From contig CAJMNM010000025.1 of the NCBI GenBank assembly GCA_905214795.1, positions 1 through 43,301 of the forward strand: a DNA stretch of 43,301 nt, given 5' to 3'. The first letter of the stretch is position 1. The number at the start of each line of letters is the position of its first letter. This document shows positions 9,391-17,102 of this stretch, one piece after another. The translations under genes and the position numbers were made by a program. The notes under the pieces were generated by a model. That model ran no database searches. It saw nothing but the letters and a program-made list of their open reading frames with translations, and was not told the origin of the DNA. The stretch is from an uncultured bacterium (GTDB taxonomy: Bacteria > Bacteroidota > Bacteroidia > Bacteroidales > Bacteroidaceae).

Positions 9391-9957
9391 TTACACAATT
9401 CTTCTGTTTTTCTCAATAAATTGTTTCTTGACGCGTTTGAGCTGTCCCGCGATACTGGCATCTATACGGTTTGACCCCACCTGAAGAATAAATCCTCCGA
9501 TGATCGAAGGGTCTACACTTGTTTCAAATTCCAGATGTTCGATATTGGCATTGTTACTGTATTCTCTGAGTGTTCGCAGACGTTTTTCAACTTCCGGAGC
9601 AACAGGTACGGCAGTAATCAGTTTGCCACGTCGGATATGTTTTACTTCGCGATACAGGTCAATGAAAGAAAAGCTGATGAAAATAAAAAGCTTTTCACGT
9701 TTTCTGTCGAGAACAAGATTAAAAAAGCGCATCAATTCGTTACATGTGTCCATCTGTCCGGCAGCCTCGTTAAGCAGGTTAAGTTTTTGCTCTTTAGACA
9801 GTGTCGGACTTTCAATGGCGTGACGTAAGCCATCAAGCTTCCGATATTGACGCACAAACGACTTTACTTGCTTGTATACTATGTCCTCAACTTTATTTTC
9901 AGAGGCATAGGCCAGTAATGCTTTGGCATAACGTTTTGAAATAGCACCAATGTTCAT
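9391..9957 (-). CDS. atpH: F1Fo ATP synthase subunit delta (OSCP)
   Basis: Peripheral-stalk subunit that ties the b-subunit dimer to the top of F1. At 188 residues it is of normal length. The N-terminus (IGAISKRYAKALLAYA) matches the helical N-domain that binds alpha. The C-terminal signature IIGGFILQVGSNRIDASI is the standard delta/OSCP motif. It starts 6 nt after the atpF stop codon and sits between atpF and atpA, the usual position. Confidence 0.95.
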   Translation of the reverse strand: MNIGAISKRYAKALLAYASENKVEDIVYKQVKSFVRQYRKLDGLRHAIESPTLSKEQKLNLLNEAAGQMDTCNELMRFFNLVLDRKREKLFIFISFSFIDLYREVKHIRRGKLITAVPVAPEVEKRLRTLREYSNNANIEHLEFETSVDPSIIGGFILQVGSNRIDASIAGQLKRVKKQFIEKNRRIV

Positions 9958-9963
9958 GACAGG

Positions 9964-10473
9964 TTACGCTTTAGGTTTCTCATTTATCATCATCTCATCA
10001 ACCAGACGGTCAATCAGATCAAGATGTTCTTTTTCGCCGCTGAGGTCCTTGCGCAAGATTTTCTCAGCAACATCAACCGATAAGACAGCTACCTGACGAC
10101 GAACGTCGTTGATGGCACTTTCTTTCTCAGCGATAATCTGCTGACGGGTTTCGTCCAAGGCTCTTCTGGCTTCGGCTTGTGCCCTTGCACGGGCTTCGCT
10201 GATAATACGGTCGCGTGCTGATACAGCTTCCTTAAGAATCTTCGCTTGTTCCTCGCGGGCTTGCGTCAAAAGACGGTCGCTTTCTGCTTTGATGTGCTCC
10301 AACTGGTCGTTGGCAGCCCGCGCGGCGTCAAGCGATTGGTCTATATATTTCTTCCGTTCGTCTATCATACCTATGATGGCCGGAAAAGCATATTTTGCAA
10401 GTATGATAAATACAACTGCAAAAATAAGGGTCATCCAGAATATGGTACCGGAACTTGGAATGAGCAGTCCCAT
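9964..10473 (-). CDS. atpF: F1Fo ATP synthase subunit b
   Basis: Peripheral-stalk subunit of 169 residues. One N-terminal transmembrane helix (about residues 9-28, FWMTLIFAVVFIILAKYAF) is followed by a long, charged, almost uninterrupted helix rich in Ala, Glu, Arg and Gln that would form the dimeric coiled coil reaching up to delta. Only one b-type gene is present, so the stalk is expected to be a homodimer. It lies 13 nt after atpE. Confidence 0.95.
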   Translation of the reverse strand: MGLLIPSSGTIFWMTLIFAVVFIILAKYAFPAIIGMIDERKKYIDQSLDAARAANDQLEHIKAESDRLLTQAREEQAKILKEAVSARDRIISEARARAQAEARRALDETRQQIIAEKESAINDVRRQVAVLSVDVAEKILRKDLSGEKEHLDLIDRLVDEMMINEKPKA

Positions 10474-10486
10474 AATTTTTTTATTA

Positions 10487-10741
10487 TTAGATGAACAATG
10501 TTAAGAGACAAACGACTACGGCGATCAAGGCAACACCTTCTACCAAGGCTGCGGCAATAATCATGTTGGTTCGTATGTCGTTGGTGGCATTGGGCTGGCG
10601 TGCTATAGCGTCCATAGCAGAACCACCGATACGTCCGATACCGATACCTGCACCTAATACGGCGATACCTGCGCCAAGAGCTGCGCCTAACTTGCTTATT
10701 CCTACTCCCGCAATTGCTTGTAATAAAACTGTCAATAACAT
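10487..10741 (-). CDS. atpE: F1Fo ATP synthase subunit c (proteolipid)
   Basis: Rotor ring subunit, 84 residues, forming a two-helix hairpin. Helix one is glycine-rich (GAGIAVLGAGIGIGRIGG), the polar loop reads ARQPN, and helix two carries the ion-binding carboxylate Glu68 in ALVEGVALIAVV. The residues that mark sodium-binding c-rings (a Gln in helix one and Ser/Thr right after the Glu) are absent, because Gly follows the Glu. I therefore infer a proton-driven ring. The gene starts 33 nt after atpB, a slightly larger gap than elsewhere in the operon. Confidence 0.96.
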   Translation of the reverse strand: MLLTVLLQAIAGVGISKLGAALGAGIAVLGAGIGIGRIGGSAMDAIARQPNATNDIRTNMIIAAALVEGVALIAVVVCLLTLFI

Positions 10742-10774
10742 AATTTTCTGTTTTTAGAGGTTATACTTTTAAAA

Positions 10775-11890
10775 TTATTTCTTTTTTTCTGTTGCTGGCT
10801 TTGCCTGTGCCAGTCCGATAAATACTGATGAAAGCATGGTAAATACGTAAGCCTGGATGAAGGCGACCAATATCTCCAGCGCATCCATGAATATACCGAA
10901 AATAATGGCCAGAAAACTCATACTTCCATTAATGATTGCACCCGATTTTACAGTAATGAAAATAATCGCTACCAGGCTTAATATGGCTGCATGTCCGGCC
11001 ATGATATTGGCAAAAAGACGAATCATCAGTGCGAACGGTTTTGTGAAAACACCGATAAACTCTATGAAAGGCATCAGTGGAACCGGTACTTTCAACCATG
11101 AAGGCACGTCCGGCCAAAAAATGTCTTTCCAATATTCACGGCTGCCATATATGTTTGTAAGCAGAAATGTGCAGATGGCCAATACCATGGTTACAGCAAT
11201 ATTACCTGTTACGTTGGCTCCACCCGGGAAGAATGGAATCAGTCCCATGAGATTGTTAGTCAGAATGAAGAAAAAAGCTGTAAGAAGGTAGGGAGCAAAC
11301 TTTTTGTAATTTTCACCCACACCGCTTTTTATCACGTCATCGTAAATCATGACCGTAAGTGCTTCAATAGCGCCTACACCGCCTCTCGGGACACTTTTAT
11401 CTACCTCACGTTTCTTGTACCATGAAGCACATTTCAGCATGATAATCAGAAGAACAGCGCTGTTAATCAGCAAGGCAAGTACATTCTTGGTAATAGAGAT
11501 ATCCACAGGACGGATTTCATTGCCGTTGTTATCTCGTGTTACGATTTTGCCGCTGTTTGTTCCTTCTTTTGAGATATAGAATCCGTCGTATGTCGCACCA
11601 TTTTCAACCCGTGAAGACATGAATGTATGCCATCCTCTTTCGTCATGTACAATGATGGGAAGCGGAATGCGTAAAGAGGTTTCTCCGATGTCGGTGATAT
11701 GCCATTCATAGGCATCTTCAATATGCCCGAACACCATCTCATAGACATTCAGTTCGCCGCCTTTTTCTTCAGCGGCCTTTGCGGGCAATGCCGTGCTGCA
11801 CAGTAAAGCAGTAATGAATATTATCAGTCCATACCGTTCACTTATGCCTTTTATTCCGCGACTGATCTTATGATATACTGTTTTTTTCAT
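10775..11890 (-). CDS. atpB: F1Fo ATP synthase subunit a, with long exported N-terminal region
   Basis: Stator channel subunit that passes protons to the c-ring. I start it at the ATG at 11890 (371 residues), because this overlaps the upstream stop in the form ATGA and is followed by a good signal-like sequence (GLIIFITALLCSTALPAKA). A further 99 codons are open upstream but only shadow the preceding gene. After the signal-like segment comes a stretch of about 90 residues without membrane helices (about 45-150), then the membrane core. The essential arginine is in FALMIRLFANIMAGH (near residue 290). At 371 residues it is much longer than E. coli subunit a (271); the extra length is this exported N-terminal part. 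Confidence 0.95.
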   Translation of the reverse strand: MKKTVYHKISRGIKGISERYGLIIFITALLCSTALPAKAAEEKGGELNVYEMVFGHIEDAYEWHITDIGETSLRIPLPIIVHDERGWHTFMSSRVENGATYDGFYISKEGTNSGKIVTRDNNGNEIRPVDISITKNVLALLINSAVLLIIMLKCASWYKKREVDKSVPRGGVGAIEALTVMIYDDVIKSGVGENYKKFAPYLLTAFFFILTNNLMGLIPFFPGGANVTGNIAVTMVLAICTFLLTNIYGSREYWKDIFWPDVPSWLKVPVPLMPFIEFIGVFTKPFALMIRLFANIMAGHAAILSLVAIIFITVKSGAIINGSMSFLAIIFGIFMDALEILVAFIQAYVFTMLSSVFIGLAQAKPATEKKK

Positions 11891-12303
11891 TTGGTGTCTT
11901 TGCTTAATGATTTTTCTAACCTGACAAGGCACAATGTTTCGAATAGCAGATAAACAATGTAGAATCCGATAAAGGTCAGGGCAAAAGCCGTTATATCGTT
12001 TCTTGAGATTAAGGCATGAATAACTACGAATAGCACACTTAGCAGCAGTTTGCCGAATTTCAGTGCAATGAATATACTTGTGTGAGGCAAGTTGCGTTTG
12101 TCGCTCCATTCCAGAACGGCATAGCCTACTATGCCGAATATGTAGAAAAAAGCGGTAGTTACCACAAGGCTTGCCATGGACAGACAATCTGCAAAATTGA
12201 GTAATGTCGCAGCAATTACACAGACAATTACTGTAAATACGGTCAGTGTCGCAATATATCGCCTACGGCATGTGTGCCATATATTCATACGTGTCTCGTT
12301 CAT
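11887..12303 (-). CDS. Small membrane protein of the ATP synthase operon (AtpI-like position)
   Basis: A 138-residue protein with four predicted membrane helices (roughly residues 17-38, 43-66, 75-98 and 105-128) and a charged, Lys-rich C-terminal tail. Its start overlaps the atpC stop and its stop overlaps the atpB start, each as ATGA, so it is tightly coupled to both. The place in the operon, just before atpB, and the membrane topology recall AtpI, an assembly factor for the c-ring in other bacteria. I do not see a clear AtpI sequence signature, so the functional link is by position only. Confidence 0.8.
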   Translation of the reverse strand: MNETRMNIWHTCRRRYIATLTVFTVIVCVIAATLLNFADCLSMASLVVTTAFFYIFGIVGYAVLEWSDKRNLPHTSIFIALKFGKLLLSVLFVVIHALISRNDITAFALTFIGFYIVYLLFETLCLVRLEKSLSKDTK

Positions 12304-12551
12304 TGTTCTACACAGATTGAAACCTGATTGTCGTTGACCGATACATATCCCGATTTTACAGGAAGTTGGTGCGTCACACCTTCAGACTTGAATTTAATTT
12401 GCCCTTCAGTAAGCGAGGTCAGAAGTGGAGCATGGTCATATACGACCGAGAACGAACCGCTTGTGCCGGGCATCTGAACATAACGTACCATTCCTTCAAA
12501 CAGAACTTTTTCGGGAGATACCACAGTCAGCTGAATATTATCCTTACCCAT
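12300..12551 (-). CDS. atpC: F1Fo ATP synthase subunit epsilon, short form
   Basis: Rotor subunit at the foot of gamma. The 83 residues contain only the N-terminal beta-sandwich (IQLTVVSPEKVLFEG, the MPGTSGSFSVV loop, and GYVSVNDNQVSICVE). The C-terminal helical hairpin that inhibits ATP hydrolysis in E. coli and Bacillus enzymes (total length about 135) is missing. The stop codon lies inside the next start, so this is not a sequencing truncation. It starts 10 nt after atpD. Confidence 0.93.
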   Translation of the reverse strand: MGKDNIQLTVVSPEKVLFEGMVRYVQMPGTSGSFSVVYDHAPLLTSLTEGQIKFKSEGVTHQLPVKSGYVSVNDNQVSICVEQ

Positions 12552-12561
12552 AAGTCAACTG

Positions 12562-14082
12562 TTATTTTTCTGCATTTTCCATTAACATCTTGGCCTTTGC
12601 TTTGGCATCTTCAATGGTACCTACGTTGAGGAATGCTTGTTCCGGAAGGTCATCTACCTCGCCGTCAAGTATCATTTTGAATCCGCGTATGGTATCCTCG
12701 ATAGAAACCATCACACCGGGAACGCCGGTAAACTGTTCGGCTACCGCAAAAGGCTGTGAAAGGAAACGTTGTACACGGCGTGCACGATTTACGGTCAGAC
12801 GGTCCTCGTCAGAAAGTTCGTCCATACCAAGTATGGAGATAATATCCTGTAATTCGCGGCTGCGTTGAAGAATCTGTTTGACGCGTTGCGCCGTTTCATA
12901 GTGTTCTTTACCTACAATAAGAGGGTCAAGAATACGTGAGGTTGATTCCAACGGGTCTACTGCAGGGTAGATGCCAAGTTCGGTTATTTTACGGCTTAAC
13001 ACCGTCGTAGCGTCCAGGTGAGTAAATGTTGTGGCAGGGGCAGGGTCGGTCAGGTCGTCTGCCGGTACGTAAACAGCCTGTACTGATGTGATTGAACCGT
13101 TCTTTGTTGATGTGATTCGTTCCTGCATCTGACCCATTTCAGAAGCCAGTGTCGGCTGATAACCTACTGCTGAAGGCATACGTCCCAGCAATGCTGAAAC
13201 CTCAGAACCGGCCTGAGTGAATCGGAAAATATTGTCAATAAAGAACAATATGTCACGTGGTCCCTCTGCTTTAGGATTATCACGGAATGATTCGGCTAGC
13301 GTCAGTCCAGAAAGCGCTACAGAAGAACGTGCACCGGGCGGTTCGTTCATCTGACCGAACACCATGGCAACCTGTGATTTCTCAACTTCCTTATAATCTA
13401 CTTTAGACAGATCCCAATGGCCTTCTTCCATACTCTTAAGGAATTCATCACCATATTTGATAACGCCCGATTCAATCATCTCACGTAGCAGGTCATTACC
13501 TTCACGTGTACGTTCGCCAACTCCGGCAAACACAGAGAAACCGTTGTGCTTTTTGGCAATGTTGTTGATTAATTCCTTGATAAGAACCGTTTTACCTACG
13601 CCGGCACCGCCAAACAGACCGATTTTACCACCTTTAAGATATGGTTCCAAAAGGTCAATTACTTTAATACCTGTATAAAGTACTTCCTGTGAGGTTGACA
13701 GATCCTCGAATTTTGGCGGGTCACGATGAATAGGGAACGCGCCTTCGCTGTCCAGTTCACGCATGCCGTCGATACATTCACCGACAACGTTCATCACACG
13801 TCCGCGGATTTGTGTTCCGACAGGCATTGTAATAGGTTCGCCGGTAGACACTACTTCCATACCGCGTTGCAGTCCGTCTGTACTGTCCATGGCTACTGTA
13901 CGCACTGTATCTTCGCCGATGTGTTGCTGCACTTCTACAATAAGCGTTCTTCCGTCGTGACGTTTTATTTTCAAAGCGTCGTGAATACTGGGAAGTTTGT
14001 TTTCTTCGTCATGACTTAATTCGAAATGCACGTCTACCACCGGCCCGATAACTTGTGATATATGTCCGATTGTTTGTGCCAT
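12562..14082 (-). CDS. atpD: F1Fo ATP synthase subunit beta
   Basis: Catalytic subunit of F1, 506 residues, which makes ATP from ADP and phosphate. The Walker A loop GGAGVGKT is at residues 158-165, the catalytic glutamate follows in GVGERTREGNDL, and Walker B is DILFFIDNIFRF. The ALLGRMPSAVGYQPTL motif is also present. It is the first gene of the operon; the alpha and gamma genes are at the far end, an order typical of Bacteroidales. Its promoter is the symmetric element at 14362-14397, which would give a leader of about 275 nt. Confidence 0.98.
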   Translation of the reverse strand: MAQTIGHISQVIGPVVDVHFELSHDEENKLPSIHDALKIKRHDGRTLIVEVQQHIGEDTVRTVAMDSTDGLQRGMEVVSTGEPITMPVGTQIRGRVMNVVGECIDGMRELDSEGAFPIHRDPPKFEDLSTSQEVLYTGIKVIDLLEPYLKGGKIGLFGGAGVGKTVLIKELINNIAKKHNGFSVFAGVGERTREGNDLLREMIESGVIKYGDEFLKSMEEGHWDLSKVDYKEVEKSQVAMVFGQMNEPPGARSSVALSGLTLAESFRDNPKAEGPRDILFFIDNIFRFTQAGSEVSALLGRMPSAVGYQPTLASEMGQMQERITSTKNGSITSVQAVYVPADDLTDPAPATTFTHLDATTVLSRKITELGIYPAVDPLESTSRILDPLIVGKEHYETAQRVKQILQRSRELQDIISILGMDELSDEDRLTVNRARRVQRFLSQPFAVAEQFTGVPGVMVSIEDTIRGFKMILDGEVDDLPEQAFLNVGTIEDAKAKAKMLMENAEK

Positions 14083-14361
14083 AATGTTTTTTCTTTGTGT
14101 TTATTTAACTCTTTTAATTGATATCCATTTTAAGCCTCTGAACAGATAATAAAGTACGAATAAGATTTGTCGTCATAAACAACAGGCACTCTGACTCCCG
14201 TTAGTAAACGAAGGAAGAACTATTCCGGAAAGCTATATTGATTATAATATGGCTTTACCGGATTTATATAGTTTCCTCCGGTCATATTCCTTTTACCTTT
14301 ATACCTTTTCTGTTCCGTCCGGCCACACCTGAATTTTGTGTAGCCGTTAATTTTTCCATCG
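14083..14361 (-). promoter_or_regulatory. atpD: Long untranslated leader of the ATP synthase operon with a strong hairpin
   Basis: If the operon starts at the -7 element 14362-14369, atpD has a leader of about 275 nt with no supported ORF. The clearest structure is at 14224-14262: TCCGGAAAGC pairs with GCTTTACCGGA (one bulged A) and the stem continues through ATATT/AATAT to a small loop. It is not followed by a T-run on the minus strand, so it does not look like a terminator. It may affect RNA stability or ribosome access; no known riboswitch class is recognised. Confidence 0.4.
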
Positions 14362-14397
14362 CAAATTTAGAGCTTTTTTCTCTTTTTGGTAAATTTG
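14362..14397. promoter_or_regulatory. Symmetric, interleaved divergent promoters for atpD and lysR
   Basis: GCAAATTTA (14361-14369) and TAAATTTGC (14390-14398) form a perfect 9-bp inverted repeat around 20 nt. On the plus strand, TTTA (14366-14369), a 20-nt gap and TAAATTTG (14390-14397) make a promoter for the LysR gene. On the minus strand the same bases read in reverse give TTTA, 20 nt, TAAATTTG for atpD. Each -7 element therefore doubles as the other's -33 element, so the two promoters should exclude each other. Confidence 0.6.
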
Positions 14398-14436
14398 CAA
14401 AATTAATTGTTTTCATGATTATTATTGATAAAATTT

Positions 14437-15339
14437 ATGGAACTTACTCCTCTTAAATATTTTTTGGCATTGGCTGATCAGTTGTCTTTTACCGAAGCGT
14501 CAAAGGCTTTGTACATTACACAAAGTACACTCTCATTAAGTATCAAACAATTGGAAAACGAATTGGGCACATCGCTTTTCGACCGGGTTGGTAAACGTAT
14601 TTATCTGACAGATGCCGGTAGGGTATTTGCAGAGTATGCCCGGCGTGCGATTGTTGATGTGAATAATGGGGTAGAAGTGTTGAAAGAGATGCAACATATT
14701 TATGTCGGAAGGGTTCGCATAGGTGTAATCTACAGTTCGTCTGTTGTATTAAATGCCTGTATTTTAAAATTCACGCGGACTTATCCAAAAGTTCAGCTCA
14801 GTATTTTCTATTCTCATTCCATATTAGAACTGGTTGAACTGATAAATGCCAATAAGCTTGATTTTGCCGTAACGTATAAACCGGCTAATATTCCGCCGCT
14901 TATTGAGGTAAAGGAGTTTAGCTCACCGTCTTTATGTCTGGTTTGCCATCAGTCCCATCCGCTTGCGGTCAGGAAAACATTCGCGCTGGAAGATATCTGT
15001 GATTATCCATTGATATTGTTTCCGCAAGAAATCTATACCAGGCAGATTATCAATAAAATGTTGCAGCGGCACAAAGTGAATGTTACTCCTCAGCTTGAAA
15101 TCAACAGTACGCCTGTAATATTGGATATGGTGCGCACCGGCCACTGGATATCTATTCTTTCAAAGGACATCACACGTAACAACCCCGATTTGAAAGCGAT
15201 TCCTATTAAAGGAGAAAAAGAATGTATGCACACAGCCTTGCTTTTCTTGAAAGGGAAGAGGCAGTCTATATTGGCTGAGAAACTTCTGGAAATGATGAAA
15301 CTGTATTCACAGGAAGTACATATGAATATGGAAGAATGA
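14437..15339 (+). CDS. LysR family transcriptional regulator
   Basis: A 300-residue LTTR. The ATG at 14437 is chosen because the protein then begins with the standard LysR N-terminus (MELTPLKYFLALADQLSFTE); a TTG four codons earlier is unlikely. The winged helix-turn-helix covers residues 1-60, with ASKALYITQSTLSLSIKQLE as the recognition region, then a linker helix and a periplasmic-binding-like effector domain (about residues 90-295). It is transcribed away from atpD through a shared promoter and towards a nitroreductase. It may control either neighbour; the sequence does not decide this. Confidence 0.93.
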   Translation: MELTPLKYFLALADQLSFTEASKALYITQSTLSLSIKQLENELGTSLFDRVGKRIYLTDAGRVFAEYARRAIVDVNNGVEVLKEMQHIYVGRVRIGVIYSSSVVLNACILKFTRTYPKVQLSIFYSHSILELVELINANKLDFAVTYKPANIPPLIEVKEFSSPSLCLVCHQSHPLAVRKTFALEDICDYPLILFPQEIYTRQIINKMLQRHKVNVTPQLEINSTPVILDMVRTGHWISILSKDITRNNPDLKAIPIKGEKECMHTALLFLKGKRQSILAEKLLEMMKLYSQEVHMNMEE

Positions 15340-15412
15340 CTTTTTCTTGAAATAAGATAAGGTATAATTCTTTTATATTGCGATAAATTTTGGATAATTA
15401 ATGCCCTGCGAC

Positions 15413-15443
15413 TTTGAAAACGTTGATTTTTTATTTAAATTTG
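15413..15443 (+). promoter_or_regulatory. Promoter upstream of the nitroreductase gene
   Basis: TTTG (15413-15416), exactly 19 nt, then TAAATTTG (15436-15443) is a full match to the Bacteroidetes promoter consensus. It would start RNA near 15449 and give a leader of about 155 nt. A second, weaker -7 element (TACATTTG, 15573-15580) lies closer to the gene without a good -33 partner. Confidence 0.65.
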
Positions 15444-15603
15444 AGTTTCTGCAAGGGTGATTTTTATTATGAGATGTAACAGATATAAGCAGCCCTTATG
15501 AGTCTTTACTGACGGTTAGAAAAAATATTTGCGATGGGAATTATTCCGTGTATCGTGATTGGTGACATTTAATACATTTGGAAATAGTTTAAAGAAAAAT
15601 GAT

Positions 15604-16146
15604 ATGGAATTCTCTGAATTGATTTTAAAAAGGCAAAGCGACCGGAAATATCAGGATAAGCCGGTTGCACGCGAATTGATTATAAAATGTATAGAGGCAG
15701 CACGGGTGGCTCCGTCAGCATGTAACTCTCAGCCTTGGACGTTTGTAGTGGTGGACGAGCCTGAACTGTGTGCCGAAATGGCATCGGCAGCAGCCAGCAT
15801 CGGGATGAATAAATTTGTGGCTCAGGCGCCTGTAATCGTTGCGGTGGTGCAGGAACGTATGAATCTTTCCGCACGTATCGGGTGTGCCATTAAGGATAAA
15901 GAGTATTCTTTGCTTGATATCGGTATAGCGGTTGAGCATTTTTGCTTGCAGGCTGCCGAACTTGGTTTGGGAACCTGTATCCTGGGGTGGTTTGACGAGA
16001 AAAAAGTCAGAAAATTGCTAGGCGTGAAAAAACGTCGCATTCCGTTACTTATTTCATTAGGTTATTCAAACTGTGAGACACGCAACAAGACTAGAAAACC
16101 GATAGATCGCATGAGTTGCTGGAACAAATATAATAAGGATGAATAA
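15604..16146 (+). CDS. Nitroreductase family protein (FMN-dependent oxidoreductase)
   Basis: A 180-residue flavoprotein of the nitroreductase superfamily, which reduces nitro compounds, quinones or flavins with NAD(P)H. The ATG at 15604 is used because the family start pattern follows at once (FSELILKRQSDRKY); the TTG at 15559 would add 15 residues with no family match. FMN-binding features include the RQSDRKY segment, SACNSQPWTFVVV near residue 40, and the late LGTCILGWFD motif before the last helix. The natural substrate is unknown. It is separated from the LysR gene by its own promoter. Confidence 0.88.
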   Translation: MEFSELILKRQSDRKYQDKPVARELIIKCIEAARVAPSACNSQPWTFVVVDEPELCAEMASAAASIGMNKFVAQAPVIVAVVQERMNLSARIGCAIKDKEYSLLDIGIAVEHFCLQAAELGLGTCILGWFDEKKVRKLLGVKKRRIPLLISLGYSNCETRNKTRKPIDRMSCWNKYNKDE

Positions 16147-16366
16147 ACCCATGCAACTGATGGTGTACTGATTCCGATATATAAAGCCTTCTTTTGGAGA
16201 AATCTTTTTTAGAACTGTTATAGCACATCATATTGATATAAAAGTTATGTAAAATAAAAATATAAGTCGTTTTTGTCTTAAATCATTACAAGATGAGTTG
16301 CCCGGCTGTTTGTCAGATTGGATTTGCCTCGTTCTGTAGGTATGCCCGACAGAGAGTCCTTATTTA

Positions 16367-16444
16367 TTACTTTTTTGAGATGTGAGGTAATATCTCTAAA
16401 ACAGATTGCCTACGGTTACCAAGAAGAATGCGTACGGACGCCAT
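16367..16444 (-). other. Possible 25-codon ORF in a conserved-looking block
   Basis: Starting at an ATG at 16444 on the minus strand, 25 codons are open and read protein-like (beginning MASVRILLGNRRQSV and ending HISKK) before a TAA. Downstream on the same strand, two other frames stay open for 30 or more codons through a block visibly richer in GC than its flanks. This could be a fragment of a decayed gene, a repeated element carried in several places, or an RNA gene. I cannot choose between these without a search. Confidence 0.25.
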
Positions 16445-17102
16445 TGTCAAACTGCAAACCTGGTAGTTCTACAGATGTCAATATAATTTAAGTACGTAAA
16501 CAAATCCGGAATGCTTAAATGGATTTGTTTACGTTGTTTTTTTAATCATTTTAACAATTATTTGTCCGTAAAAATAGGTGCTATATGAGAAGTCGTTTTG
16601 ACGTGATATTGAGATGAAAATGATATTTATGGCTCTGATTTTTTGCTTTAATAAGCAATATTATTTTAATATAAAAGAAATAATATCATTATGTCAAGTA
16701 GATTTGCGTTAAATTCAGGCATTTTTGAGATACAGAATTTTGCACGTGAGAATTTTAAAAATATATGTGATATACTCCAAAAACTAGTCTTAACATAATT
16801 CGCAGATTATCAATCTGTTATTTGATATTTTGATAAATAAGCCAACTTTAAAGCACACTGTGTTATAAGAAAAGTGTTCTTTTAAAAGAGTATTATTTAC
16901 CTATTTTGTGTAAATAATAATTACCTTTTGATATCGTCGGCATTTACTTTTTCTCCGAATGGATACAAGTATGTATTTTTTTAGTATCCGTATCGTAATT
17001 AAATTAGGTACGGTTACGGGCATAACCATAACCGTGCGGAAAAATATTTGTAAAGTGCAGGATGAAATTCGTAACCGTAGACAAAAAAACTCACAACCGT
17101 AC
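16411..17102. repeat. Dispersed TACGGTTAC-type motif, five copies in both orientations
   Basis: TACGGTTAC occurs at 16411-16419 and 17009-17017. Its complement GTAACCGTA occurs at 17071-17079, and close variants occur at 17028-17036 (ATAACCGTG) and 17094-17102 (ACAACCGTA). Four copies fall within 95 bp of otherwise gene-free DNA. The first and fourth make a 10-bp inverted pair (CTACGGTTAC / GTAACCGTAG). The role is unknown; a protein-binding cluster is one possibility. Confidence 0.4.
16494..16543 (+). terminator. Strong rho-independent terminator with no obvious gene upstream
   Basis: ACGTAAACAAATCC (16494-16507) pairs perfectly over 14 bp with GGATTTGTTTACGT (16521-16534) and is followed by a T7 run (16537-16543). 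It points in the plus direction. The nearest plus-strand gene ends 350 nt earlier, so either the nitroreductase mRNA has a long 3' end or a separate non-coding transcript ends here. Confidence 0.8.

Noticed and set aside
10487..10741. Possible sodium-driven ATP synthase
   Set aside because: Subunit c lacks the helix-one Gln and the Ser/Thr after the key Glu that mark sodium-binding rings.
11891..12187. An extra 99 codons open ahead of atpB
   Set aside because: They lie wholly inside the preceding membrane-protein gene in another frame and lack family similarity; the ATGA overlap start at 11890 with a signal-like sequence is better.
15444..15603. Possible FMN riboswitch before the nitroreductase
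   Set aside because: The leader lacks the conserved FMN-element sequences; only a weak AAGGG/CCCTT pairing is visible.
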